Origin: Phytohabitans maris
GTDB lineage: Bacteria > Actinomycetota > Actinomycetes > Mycobacteriales > Micromonosporaceae
Length of the DNA: 64,000 nt
NCBI RefSeq assembly: GCF_031085175.1
Contig: NZ_JAVHUY010000015.1
Coordinates: 124,001-188,000, forward strand
Direction of reading: 5' to 3'
Positions 32,046 to 40,364 of the stretch are shown in pieces. The translations under genes and the position numbers were made by a program. The notes below the pieces were generated by a model that made no database searches, was not told the origin of the DNA, and was given only the letters and a program-made list of their open reading frames with translations. Position 1 is the stretch's first letter. Each line of letters starts with the position of its first letter.

Positions 32046-32273
32046 GCGTTCGTGCGCGGAGCTCTGGAGCTGCCCGCGCAGACGGGGCACCTCGCCCTCC
32101 GAGTTCCGCGCCTCCTACCCCGTTCCACCGCTACCAGCGGATGGGGGCCCGCCCGCCTGATCTACTGCGCGCCGCTCGCGGGATGGGCGGGTTACCGCAG
32201 AAACCTGGTTTCTGTCCGGATCTTTGAAGTGGGCGCACAGGCGGGGCAGCTCGAGAGCTTCCCGCACGCACGC
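32046..32273. repeat. Inverted pair of 30-bp repeats, family E
   Basis: 32046-32075 and 32244-32273 are reverse complements at 26 of 30 positions (core GGAGCTCTGGAGCTGCCC). Between them lies CAGAAACC-T-GGTTTCTG (32198-32214), a perfect palindrome with 8-bp arms. Confidence 0.6.
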
Positions 32274-32394
32274 ATCCGTCCGTCCGGCGGTGGGTGAGGT
32301 GTCGTGGCGCGCAGAACCCTGGACGGCCGCGCTGGCTCCCCGCGGGGGCCGGGGTGAGACCGCGGGACGCGGACGGTGCGGCCGCGGGAGCAAC

Positions 32395-32426
32395 GGTCTG
32401 GACCACGACGGGCATCGCGGTAGCTC
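32395..32426 (+). repeat. 32-bp dispersed repeat, family D copy 2
   Basis: Matches 10926-10957; ends with the same GCGGTAGCTC. Confidence 0.65.
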
Positions 32427-32565
32427 ATGCCTTGGAATAGATCCTCTAGGGGCCGCGTCGTCCGAGTTTGTCCACGGCTGTTGGGCCGTAAGCCTTTTCC
32501 TGATCGGCGTGGGAGGGCAGGGTTTCGTACGGCTTGCCCTGCGTCGAATCCGGTCGGCGTACGGT

Positions 32566-32613
32566 GATCGTGGTATTCCGGTGCCCCCTGCGGGGCACTG
32601 GAGTACCACGATC
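32566..32613. repeat. 48-nt hairpin repeat, family B copy 2
   Basis: Outer arms GATCGTGGTA / TACCACGATC and an inner stem CCGGTGCCCC / GGGGCACTGG (one G-T pair). Structure is conserved relative to 10762-10809 although the inner bases differ, implying selection or expansion of the folded form. Confidence 0.75.
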
Positions 32614-32731
32614 TCGGCGGACGGCCTGGATCTGGTCATTGTTCGCGTGGGCCGCGGGGCGAACGGACGGGTTGGATCCGCTCGAGACCGCCAGCGGTCG
32701 AAGCCACCCTGATCCGGCACCCGTCCCGGCC

Positions 32732-34981
32732 CTACTCGGTGCGGAGGCCGTCGGGGCGCATGAGGCGCCACAGCGGGGGGAGGCTGAGCAGCGTGACCGC
32801 GGCCATCACCGCCGCCGCGAGCGCCACGGAGAGACCGACCACGTCCCAGCTGACCGAGATCGTCACGCTGACCATGCGCAGCAGCGCCGCGCCGAGCGCC
32901 AGCCCGAACCCGACCGCCAGGACCAGGCCGAGCAGCACCGGTACCACCGTCTGCCAGACCACCGACCAGGCGAGCGTGCCGCGGCGGGTGCCCACCGCGA
33001 CCAGCATGGCGAGCAGGCGGCGGCGTTCCCGGAGCTGTTCCAGGACGCCGACCAGCAGGCTGGCCCCGACCAGCAGGAGGGTGACCACCGCGCCGATGTA
33101 GAGGCCGCGGCGGATGTTGGTGAAGCGGCGGGCCTCCTCGGTCTCGGACACCTCGCTGACGTACGCGAGCGGGGTGACCGCGGCGGCGGCGTTGCGGACG
33201 CGTTCGATGGCGTCGGGGTCGGTGCTGTCGGTCCGCACGTACACGCCGGCGGTCAGCGGGCCGAGCCGGCCGGCGTCGAGCGCGGCGGGTGTGGCGAGCA
33301 CGCCGCGGCGGGTCCAGCCGACCGGGTCGAGGCGCACCTGGACCCGGCGGGCGGCCACCGGCACCGTCCACTGTGGGCCCTGGGCGCCGAACGAGAGCCG
33401 GTCGCCCACCGCCACCTCCTCGTTGCTCACGAAGACGTCACCGTCGCCGCAGCCGTCCACATAGGCCAGCTCGGCGAGCGCGGCGCAGTCTCCGATGTAG
33501 ACCTCGACGATCCGGTCCGGCGTGCCGGCCGGCGTCGCGTCCGCCTGGAGCGTGCCGCTGGCGCGGGTGACGCCCGGTGTGGCGGCGAGGCGGGCCACCG
33601 CGTCGATCCCCCCGGCCGGCGGCACGTGCACGTACGCCCGCGCGCGGCCCGGGTCGGCGCCGGTGTCGTGGCGGTACTCGTTCTGCACGCCGGCGAAGAG
33701 CATCTGCAGCCCGATCGTGCCGGCGACCGCGACCGCGATGCCGTTGACCAGGCGGGCGGAGGTGGCGCTGTCGACCTGGAGCCGGCGGACGGCGAGCTGC
33801 CAGGGGACGGCGCCGCCCCGCATGCGGCGTACCACCAGGTCGATCAGCCACGGCAGGAGGGTGACCGCGCCGATCAGCAGCAGCACCGCGCCAGCCGCGA
33901 CCTGGTAGCGGCTGTCGGCGGTGGCGGTGCGCACGTTGCCGAAGAGCGGGAACAGCAGGGCGAGGCCGAGCAGCGGCAGGATCAGGCGCCACCAGAGCCG
34001 GCGGCGGGCGCCGGTCGCGCGGCGGACCACGCCGAGCGGCTCGAACACCACGCCGCGCAGCGCGACCATGCTCACCACCACCGCGAGGGCCGGCACGGCG
34101 AGCGTGATGACCAGCACGGCGGTGCGGCCGGGGCGGACGTCCGCGGCGAAGACGCTGAGGTCCCAGAGCGTGACGAGCGGCACGAGCTGGCGGCCGAGCG
34201 CGAAGAGCACCCCGCCGACCGCGACGCCGAGCAGCGCGGCCGCGGCCGCCTCGCCGGCCGCGATCCGCCGGGTCGTCCGCCGGTCGGCGCCGACCAGCCG
34301 GAAGGCGGCCATCCGCCGGTCGCGGCGCTCGCCGCCGAAGCGTACGGCCGCGCCGAGGAAGACCGCGATGGGCAGCAGGAGCACTACGAAGATGATCACG
34401 ACGAGCAGCATGAGGACCGGACCGAAGCCCTCGCTCGGCACGCTCGTGCCGAACCCGTCGACGCGTTTCGCCCGTTCCCCGCTCAGCGTGTCGCTGCCCA
34501 GGTAGAAGGCGAGCTCCCGGGGGCCGGCCAGCCCTTCGTCGGCGATCGTGCCGACCACCCGGGCGCCGCCCAGCCGGGGCGCGAAGAGCGGGCCGTCGCC
34601 GGACTCCAGCACGTCGCGCAGGGCCGGGGAGACGGCCACCTCGCCGGCGCGGGGGAGCGCGGCCAGCCCCGGCGGCACCGGCGCCCGCAGGCCCTCCGGG
34701 CGCAGGACGACGCCCCGCACCGGTACCCCGCGGAACTCGGTGTCGGCCCCGGCGACCAGCAGCGTCGCCGGGCCGGCGGCCAGCTCCTGCCCGCCCCGCG
34801 GGTCGCGGGCGTCGCCGCGCGCGGTCCGCGCGTCCAGCGCGGCCGGCACCGCGGCGGCGAGCAGCAGCATGGCCACCCCGATGCCGACGCCGATCGCGGT
34901 GAGCACCGTCCGCGTCCACCCGTCGCGCCCGCCCGCGAACGCCAGCCGGGCACCCATCAGCAGGTCGGTCAGGCCCCTCAC
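32732..34981 (-). CDS. FtsX-like ABC exporter permease
   Basis: 749-residue membrane protein with the MacB/FtsX layout of large actinomycete permeases: an N-terminal helix (VLTAIGVGIGVAMLLLAAAVPA), an extracytoplasmic domain, then FtsX-type helix groups at about 160-290 and 600-740 (VTLLLVGASLLVGVLEQLRERR). GTG 34981 is used because it overlaps the ATPase stop (GTGA at 34978-34981). It is the third gene of a PadR-ATPase-permease operon and forms a type VII ABC system, often linked to antibiotic or peptide resistance or to mechanotransmission; the substrate is not known. Confidence 0.88.
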   Translation of the reverse strand: MRGLTDLLMGARLAFAGGRDGWTRTVLTAIGVGIGVAMLLLAAAVPAALDARTARGDARDPRGGQELAAGPATLLVAGADTEFRGVPVRGVVLRPEGLRAPVPPGLAALPRAGEVAVSPALRDVLESGDGPLFAPRLGGARVVGTIADEGLAGPRELAFYLGSDTLSGERAKRVDGFGTSVPSEGFGPVLMLLVVIIFVVLLLPIAVFLGAAVRFGGERRDRRMAAFRLVGADRRTTRRIAAGEAAAAALLGVAVGGVLFALGRQLVPLVTLWDLSVFAADVRPGRTAVLVITLAVPALAVVVSMVALRGVVFEPLGVVRRATGARRRLWWRLILPLLGLALLFPLFGNVRTATADSRYQVAAGAVLLLIGAVTLLPWLIDLVVRRMRGGAVPWQLAVRRLQVDSATSARLVNGIAVAVAGTIGLQMLFAGVQNEYRHDTGADPGRARAYVHVPPAGGIDAVARLAATPGVTRASGTLQADATPAGTPDRIVEVYIGDCAALAELAYVDGCGDGDVFVSNEEVAVGDRLSFGAQGPQWTVPVAARRVQVRLDPVGWTRRGVLATPAALDAGRLGPLTAGVYVRTDSTDPDAIERVRNAAAAVTPLAYVSEVSETEEARRFTNIRRGLYIGAVVTLLLVGASLLVGVLEQLRERRRLLAMLVAVGTRRGTLAWSVVWQTVVPVLLGLVLAVGFGLALGAALLRMVSVTISVSWDVVGLSVALAAAVMAAVTLLSLPPLWRLMRPDGLRTE

Positions 34982-35673
34982 GACGCCGCCCGGGCCAGGT
35001 CGCGGGTGCGGCCGTCGCGGACCACGACCTCCCGATCCGAGTACGCGGCGACCCGCGCCTCGTGCGTCACCAGCACCACCGCCGCCCGCGTCTCCCGGGC
35101 GGCCGCCGTGAGCAGGCGCATGACCCGCTCGCCGCCCCGGGAGTCGAGCGCTCCCGTCGGCTCGTCCGCGAAGATCACCTTGGGTGCGGTGACCAGCGCG
35201 CGGGCCACCGCGACCCGCTGCCCCTGCCCGCCGGAGACCTCGCCCGGCCGCTTGGCCGCGACGTCGCCGACCTCCAGGCGCTCCAGCCACTCGGCGGCCC
35301 GCCGCTCCGCGACCCGGCGCCGGGTGCGCTCCAGGCGCAGCGGCAGCGCCACGTTTTCCAGGCAGGTCAGCTCCGGGACGAGCTGCCCGAACTGGAACAC
35401 GAACCCGAACTGGCTACGGCGCAGCGCGCTCCGCTCGGCGTCGCCCATCCGGGAGACCTCGCGGCCGTCGTAGCAGACCCGGCCGGAGTCGGGTGGGACG
35501 ATGCCGGCGAGGCAGTGCAGCAGTGTCGACTTGCCCGAGCCGGAGGGGCCCATCACCGCGACCACCTCGCCCGCGTCGACCTCCATCGAGGCGCCGTCGA
35601 GCGCCGGCGTCGCCCCGAACGACTTGCGCAGGTCGTCCGCCACCAGCAGCGCGCGCTCTGCCCTCCCGCTCAT
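34978..35673 (-). CDS. ABC transporter ATP-binding protein (LolD/MacB-type)
   Basis: 231 residues. Walker A is GPSGSGKST, the Q-loop region is FGFVFQFGQLVPELT, the signature reads VSGGQGQR, Walker B and the catalytic Glu are VIFADEPTGALD, and the H-loop is LVTHE. The PTGALD ending is typical of the LolD/MacB/FtsE subclass that pairs with FtsX-like permeases, as encoded directly downstream. The start ATG at 35673 overlaps the PadR stop (35670). Confidence 0.93.
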   Translation of the reverse strand: MSGRAERALLVADDLRKSFGATPALDGASMEVDAGEVVAVMGPSGSGKSTLLHCLAGIVPPDSGRVCYDGREVSRMGDAERSALRRSQFGFVFQFGQLVPELTCLENVALPLRLERTRRRVAERRAAEWLERLEVGDVAAKRPGEVSGGQGQRVAVARALVTAPKVIFADEPTGALDSRGGERVMRLLTAAARETRAAVVLVTHEARVAAYSDREVVVRDGRTRDLARAAS

Positions 35674-36203
35674 GCGGTGACCTCCTTGGCCAGGTCGTCG
35701 AGGCGGGCGGCGGTGAGCTCCAGCCAGCGCAGGTCGGCCTCCAGGTGGAAGAGGGCGTGGTCGCAGATCAGCTGCTCGGCGAGGTCGCCGTCGACCTTGC
35801 GCCGGGTCAGCTCGCGCATCAGCCGCAGGTGCTCGGCCCGCTGGGAGTCGAGCAGGTCGGCGGCGGGCCGGCCGGTCATCAGCGCGAGCACCACCTTGGC
35901 GTACAGGGTGCTCTGCAGGTAGGGCTCCGGCTTTTCCGGCTGGGCGAGCCACCGCGACACGTCGGTCACGCCGGCGTCGGTGATCGCGTACCGCTTGCGC
36001 TCCGGCCCGCCGCCCGGCTCCACCCCGTCGACCTCCACGAGGCCGTTCTTGAGCAGGCGGGAGAGCGTGGCGTACACCTGCCCGAAGTGCAGCGGGCGGC
36101 TGCGGCCGAACCGCTCGTCGTACGCCCGCTTCAGGTCGTACCCGTGGCGGGGGCTGGACTCCAGCAGCCCCAGGAAGGTCTGTCCGATCGACATGCCGAG
36201 CAC
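35670..36203 (-). CDS. PadR-family repressor of the ABC exporter operon
   Basis: 177 residues from GTG 36203, or 174 from ATG 36194. The winged helix (GYDLKRAYDERFGRSRPLHFGQVYATLSRLLKNGLVE is its region) is followed by the C-terminal dimerisation helix (YLQSTLYAKVVLALMTG; LFHLEADLRWLELTAARLDD) of PadR-s1 proteins. Such regulators sense drugs directly (LmrR-type) and repress neighbouring ABC exporters. It overlaps the ATPase gene by 4 bp and is preceded by a 19-bp inverted-repeat operator. Confidence 0.9.
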   Translation of the reverse strand: MLGMSIGQTFLGLLESSPRHGYDLKRAYDERFGRSRPLHFGQVYATLSRLLKNGLVEVDGVEPGGGPERKRYAITDAGVTDVSRWLAQPEKPEPYLQSTLYAKVVLALMTGRPAADLLDSQRAEHLRLMRELTRRKVDGDLAEQLICDHALFHLEADLRWLELTAARLDDLAKEVTA

Positions 36204-36215
36204 TGTACACCACAG

Positions 36216-36234
36216 CTATACACGGCATGTATAG
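36216..36234. promoter_or_regulatory. PadR operator upstream of the exporter operon
   Basis: CTATACA-CGGCA-TGTATAG is a perfect 7-bp inverted repeat with a 5-bp spacer, 13 bp before the PadR start. AT-rich arms with this spacing fit PadR/LmrR-type sites and imply autoregulation. A nearby TGTACA (36204-36209) may be a second half-site. Confidence 0.7.
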
Positions 36235-36340
36235 ACGGGGTGTAGTCAGGGTGAAGTCCGGTTCCCGACCCGCGCGGGCACCAATCCGCGCCGGGATTCG
36301 CAGCGAACTATGGGTGCCTTGACTGGGGGAGGGAGCGGCG

Positions 36341-37339
36341 ATGGACGCCGAGATTCTGGAGGCCGACTGCCTGGCCCACCTGGCCGCCGGCGACCTGCGG
36401 CGAGCCGGTGTGGTCGCCGAACGCGGCTACCGGCAGGCGGTCGCGGCCGGCGCACCCGCCACGGTCAGCGGCTGGGCCTTCTTCGGCGGCCTGGTCGCCG
36501 CCGCGGCCGGCCACCTGGAGGCGGCCGGGGCGCTGCTGGGCGAGGCGGTCGACGGCTTCGAGCGGGACGACACGTTCCGCTTCCGCCGGCACTGCGCCGC
36601 CGCCCTCGCCGCGGTGACCGCGCTCGGCGGCGACCCGGACGAGGCGGCGCGCTGGCTGTCCGAGGTGGACGGTGCCGGCACCGGGCCCGACCGGGTGTCC
36701 TGGCCGTGGCGGGAGCTCGCCGGCGCCTGGGTCGCCATGTCCCGCGGCGCCCAGGCCGACGCGGTCGCGGCCGCGCGGCGCGCCGCCGACCTGGCCCGCG
36801 CCGCCGGACTGCCCACTGTGGAGGCCGCCGCCCTCTACGACGCCGGCCGGCTCGGCGGCCGCGTCGACCGCAAGCGCCTGGACGCGCTCGCGGCCCGGCT
36901 CGGCACGCCGTTCGCGGAGGCGCTCGCCCTGGCCGGGCAGGGGCTCGACCGCTCCGACGGGGGCCCGCTGGCCCGCGCGGCCGAGGCGTTCGAGCGCCTC
37001 GGCCAGGACCTGCTGGCCGCCGAGGCGGGCGCGGCCGCCGCCCGCCTGTTTCGGCGCGCGGGGCGCAGAGGCCAGGCCCATCTGGTACGCGAACGCTCCG
37101 CCGGCCCGCGCTCGCGCTGCGCGTCGGCCCGCACCCCCATGCTGGTGAACGACGAGGTGGCCGAGCTGCTCACCGCCCGGGAGCGGGAGGTCGTGCTGCT
37201 CGCCGCCCACCACAGCAGCCGGCACATCGCGCAGCGGCTGGGGCTGGAGGTCAAGACCGTCAACAACCACCTGGCCCGGGCGTACGCGAAGCTCGGCATC
37301 TCCAGCCGCGCCGAGGTCCGCGCCCTGCTGGGCCAGTAG
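36341..37339 (+). CDS. LuxR-type regulator without an ATPase domain
   Basis: 332 residues. Residues 1-240 are Ala-rich helical repeats (TPR-like). A C-terminal LuxR helix-turn-helix occupies about 272-330 (LTAREREVVLLAAHHSSRHIAQRLGLEVKTVNNHLARAYAKLG). This is the C-terminal half of an LAL-type regulator, but the Walker ATPase module that such proteins normally carry is absent, and no frame for it lies upstream (the PadR gene is divergent). It may be a naturally ATPase-free sensor or a truncated descendant. ATG 36341 follows GGGAGGGAGCGGCG. Confidence 0.82.
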   Translation: MDAEILEADCLAHLAAGDLRRAGVVAERGYRQAVAAGAPATVSGWAFFGGLVAAAAGHLEAAGALLGEAVDGFERDDTFRFRRHCAAALAAVTALGGDPDEAARWLSEVDGAGTGPDRVSWPWRELAGAWVAMSRGAQADAVAAARRAADLARAAGLPTVEAAALYDAGRLGGRVDRKRLDALAARLGTPFAEALALAGQGLDRSDGGPLARAAEAFERLGQDLLAAEAGAAAARLFRRAGRRGQAHLVRERSAGPRSRCASARTPMLVNDEVAELLTAREREVVLLAAHHSSRHIAQRLGLEVKTVNNHLARAYAKLGISSRAEVRALLGQ

Positions 37340-37402
37340 CCGGGCGATGGGCTAGCCTCCTAGGACGGGTTGGTGACAGTGGTGTTGGTTAATCTGGGCG
37401 GC

Positions 37403-38662
37403 ATGCTGCTTCGGGGTATCTGTCGGGCGCTGCCCGTCGCCGCGGTCGCGACCCTCCTGGCCACGACCGCGGCCGCGTCGCCCGTGACCGCGCACCAGCG
37501 ACGCGATCCGGTGCGCTGGACCGGCGGGTGGGGGAGCGCGCTCATCGCGCCCTTCCCGGACTTCTTCGGGGAGCCCAACTGGTCCGGGGGCTTCGACAAC
37601 CACTCGGTGCGCCAGGTCGTGCGGGTCAGTCGCGGCGGCTCCAGCGTGCGGATCCGGGTGTCCAACGTGTACGGTGACGGGCCGCTGCGGCTCACCGCCG
37701 CCACCATCGGCCGTGCGGCGCAGGGCGCGGCCGTCCGGGCCGGCACGGTGCGGCCGGTGACGTTCCGGGGCCAGCGCTCCACCGTGGTGCCGGCGGGCCA
37801 GGAGGCCGCCTCCGACGCGGTGCGGCTGCGGGTCTCGCCCCTGGAGCGGCTGACCGTGACGCTCTACTTCGACGGGCCGACCGGGCCGGTCACGTTCCAC
37901 CCGCTCGCCGTCGCCACCGTCTACCGGGCCAGCGGCGACCACCGCTTCGACACCGACGCCGCCGCCTACGGCGAGACGTCGACCTCGCTGTACTACCTGT
38001 CCGGTGTGGACGTCAGCGGCACCACCCGGGGCGGCCAGGGCACGGTGGTGGCGTTCGGCGACTCCATCACGGACGGTGCGATCACCACTGTGGACGCCGA
38101 CAACCGGTACCCGGACGAGCTCGCCGAGCGGCTCGTGGCGGCGGGCCGGCCGACCGGCGTCGTCAACGCGGGCATCGGCGGCAACAAGGTGCTCAGCGGC
38201 GGGCCGGGCTTCGGCGTGGCCGCGGTGGAGCGCTTCCGCCGGGACGCGCTGGGCCAGCCCGGCGTGCGCACCGTGATCGTGCTGGAGGGCATCAACGACA
38301 TCGGCGGCGGCGAGGCGGTCGGCACGCCGGTCACCGCTGAGCAGCTGATCGCCGGGCACCAGGCGCTCATCCGGGCGGCACACTGGCGCGGCGTCCGGAT
38401 CATCGGGGCGACGATCACGCCGTCGAAGGGCTGCCCCTACCCCGGGTACGACACGGCGCGGGGCGAGGCGGTGCGGGACGCGGTCAACCACTGGATCCGC
38501 ACCAGCGGCGAGTACGACGCGGTGTTCGACTTCGACCGGGCGCTGGCCGACCCGGCCGACCCGGACCGGATGCGCGCCGAGTACGACGCGGGCGACGCGC
38601 TGCACCCCAACGACGCCGGCATGCGCGCGCTGGCCGAGGCCGTCGACCTCGACCAGCTCTAG
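37403..38662 (+). CDS. Secreted SGNH/GDSL esterase
   Basis: 419 residues from ATG 37403. A signal peptide (residues 1-28, ending VTAHQ) is followed by an N-terminal beta-rich accessory domain (FDNHSVRQVVRVS; VRIRVSNVYG) and an SGNH hydrolase. Block I is FGDSITDG (catalytic Ser), block II is the VNAGIGGN region, block III has EGINDI and block V has DALHPND (Asp/His). This architecture is common to actinomycete secreted carbohydrate or lipid esterases; substrate unknown. Confidence 0.9.
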   Translation: MLLRGICRALPVAAVATLLATTAAASPVTAHQRRDPVRWTGGWGSALIAPFPDFFGEPNWSGGFDNHSVRQVVRVSRGGSSVRIRVSNVYGDGPLRLTAATIGRAAQGAAVRAGTVRPVTFRGQRSTVVPAGQEAASDAVRLRVSPLERLTVTLYFDGPTGPVTFHPLAVATVYRASGDHRFDTDAAAYGETSTSLYYLSGVDVSGTTRGGQGTVVAFGDSITDGAITTVDADNRYPDELAERLVAAGRPTGVVNAGIGGNKVLSGGPGFGVAAVERFRRDALGQPGVRTVIVLEGINDIGGGEAVGTPVTAEQLIAGHQALIRAAHWRGVRIIGATITPSKGCPYPGYDTARGEAVRDAVNHWIRTSGEYDAVFDFDRALADPADPDRMRAEYDAGDALHPNDAGMRALAEAVDLDQL

Positions 38663-38739
38663 GTGAGCTCTGTCCGCGCGTTCGATACACGAAGGCAACG
38701 TGCGGGCCGCATGATGACCGGTGAGTGGAGGAGGAGACC

Positions 38740-39531
38740 ATGACGCCGGTCGTCTTCGTGCACGGACTGTGGCTGCATCACACGAGTTGGCAGCCGTGGG
38801 TGGACCTGTTCCGGGAGTCCGGCTTCGACCCGGTCGCGCCGCCGTGGCCGGGCGAGCCGGACACGGTCGAGCAGGCGCGGGCCGACCCGGCGCCGATGGG
38901 TGGGTTCGGCGTGGGCGAGGTCGTCGACCACTACGCCGCGCTGATCGGCGGGCTCGACGGCAAGCCGGTCGTGGTCGGGCACTCGTTCGGCGGGCTGATC
39001 GCGCAGGTGCTGCTCGGGCGCGGGCTGGCCGCCGCGGGTGTGGCGATCGACCCGGCGCCGATCAAGGGTGTGCTGCCGCTGCCGGTCTCCTCCCTGCGGG
39101 TCGCCTCGATCGCCCTGCGCAACCCGGCCAACCGCAAGGGCACGGTCGCGCTCACGCCGGAGCAGTGGCGGTACGGGTTCACCAACACGCGTACCGAGGC
39201 GGAGGCCACCGAGCTGTACGAGCGGTGCGCGATGCCGTCGCCGGGGCGGCCGCTCTTCCAGGCCGCGTTCGCCAACGTCAACCCGGCCGCGGCGACCAAG
39301 GTAGACCTGCTCAAGCCGGACCGGGGGCCGTTGCTGATCACCGCCGGTGGGCAGGACCACACCGTGGCGGAGTCGATCAGCCGGTACACGGCCAAGCTGC
39401 ACCGCAGGTCGCCGGCGGTCACGTCGGTGAAGGCGTTTCCGGACCGCGACCACTCGCTGACCATCAACAGTGACTGGCGGGAAGTGGCGGACTACGTCCT
39501 GGCGTGGCTGAAGGAGCAGGGCCTCCCGTAG
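38740..39531 (+). CDS. Alpha/beta hydrolase
   Basis: 263 residues. The nucleophile elbow is GHSFGG, a strand with an oxyanion-type loop VVFVHGLWLHH opens the fold, an Asp lies in ITAGGQDHT and the catalytic His is in DRDHSL. No signal peptide, so it acts in the cytoplasm. ATG 38740 follows GGAGGAGGAGACC. The substrate cannot be predicted; related proteins include lipases, haloperoxidase-like and epoxide hydrolase-like enzymes. Confidence 0.9.
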   Translation: MTPVVFVHGLWLHHTSWQPWVDLFRESGFDPVAPPWPGEPDTVEQARADPAPMGGFGVGEVVDHYAALIGGLDGKPVVVGHSFGGLIAQVLLGRGLAAAGVAIDPAPIKGVLPLPVSSLRVASIALRNPANRKGTVALTPEQWRYGFTNTRTEAEATELYERCAMPSPGRPLFQAAFANVNPAAATKVDLLKPDRGPLLITAGGQDHTVAESISRYTAKLHRRSPAVTSVKAFPDRDHSLTINSDWREVADYVLAWLKEQGLP

Positions 39532-39573
39532 CCTGGCGGGGGTCCGGAGCCCCTCACGTACGGAGGATGCGGC

Positions 39574-40317
39574 GTGATCAAGCCCCGACGGCGCTGGCTG
39601 GCCCTGCCGGCCGCGCTGGTCCTGGCCCTGCCGGTGACCGCCTGTGACTCGGCCGGCGACCCGGCCCCGGCGGCCAACCAGCCGGCCGCGACCAGCGCGC
39701 CACCGAGCGTGGCCGTGCCCGGCGACACCGGCCTCTACTTCTACCCGCCGGTCGAGGGCGCCACGCTGGAGTACGCGCTGGGTGGCGTGGTCAGCGGCAC
39801 CAACGCGGTGACCGTCGACCGGGTCACCGACGGCGCCGACGGGCGGGTCGTGACCGTGACCGAGAAAGGGAGCGGGGCGGCCGCCGAGCGGGAGTTCGTG
39901 ACCGGGCCGGCCGGTGGGCTGGCGGTCGACATCGGGGCGTTCGGCGCCTCGGCGGCCGGCCTCACCGTCAGGGGCACCGGCGAAGACGTGGTGGTGCCGC
40001 CGGTCGCCGACCTGGCCGCCGGCAAGAAGGGGACCGGGAGCACGTCCGTCGAGGTCACCGGCCCCGGGCTGGAGGGCGAGCACAAGGTCACGTACACGGT
40101 GACGGGCGCCGGGATCGAGACGGTGACCGTGCCGGCGGGCACGGCCGAGGCGTACGCGATCAGCCTGGACCTGGACCTCGGCGAGGGCTTCGCCGGGGTG
40201 ACCGAGGCGAGCGGGAGGTTTTGGCTCAAGCCCGGCTTCGGCCTGGTCAAGCAGGAGGTGACGATCTCCGGCCTGACCCTGACCACGGAGCTGGCCAAGT
40301 CGTCGGTCCCGCTCTGA
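39574..40317 (+). CDS. Secreted lipoprotein of unknown function
   Basis: 247 residues from GTG 39574. The N-terminus is an arginine-rich signal with a lipobox LPVTAC (Cys near 24), so it is lipid-anchored. A short Pro/Ala linker leads into an all-beta domain (LYFYPPVEGATLEYAL; VTVDRVTDGADGRVVTVTEK; FWLKPGFGLVKQEVTI). No domain family is recognised. It lies 42 bp after the hydrolase gene and 47 bp before the LigD-Pol gene. Confidence 0.7.
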   Translation: MIKPRRRWLALPAALVLALPVTACDSAGDPAPAANQPAATSAPPSVAVPGDTGLYFYPPVEGATLEYALGGVVSGTNAVTVDRVTDGADGRVVTVTEKGSGAAAEREFVTGPAGGLAVDIGAFGASAAGLTVRGTGEDVVVPPVADLAAGKKGTGSTSVEVTGPGLEGEHKVTYTVTGAGIETVTVPAGTAEAYAISLDLDLGEGFAGVTEASGRFWLKPGFGLVKQEVTISGLTLTTELAKSSVPL

Positions 40318-40364
40318 GCGGGAAGCGGGCGCTGGCGGGCGAGCCGCTCTGAGAGAGTAGGGGC

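Larger units (their letters stand above)
31805..32731. other. 927-bp gene-free region built of dispersed repeats
   Basis: No reading frame here resembles a protein family. It contains, in order, an inverted family C repeat (31884-31946), family E arms in inverted orientation (32046-32075 and 32244-32273), a perfect short palindrome (32198-32214), a family D repeat (32395-32426) and a family B hairpin (32566-32613). It lies between convergent genes. Confidence 0.7.

Noticed and set aside
31805-32731. An insertion sequence or integrated element
   Set aside because: No transposase or integrase frame and no matching terminal inverted repeats with target duplications could be seen; only short dispersed repeats.
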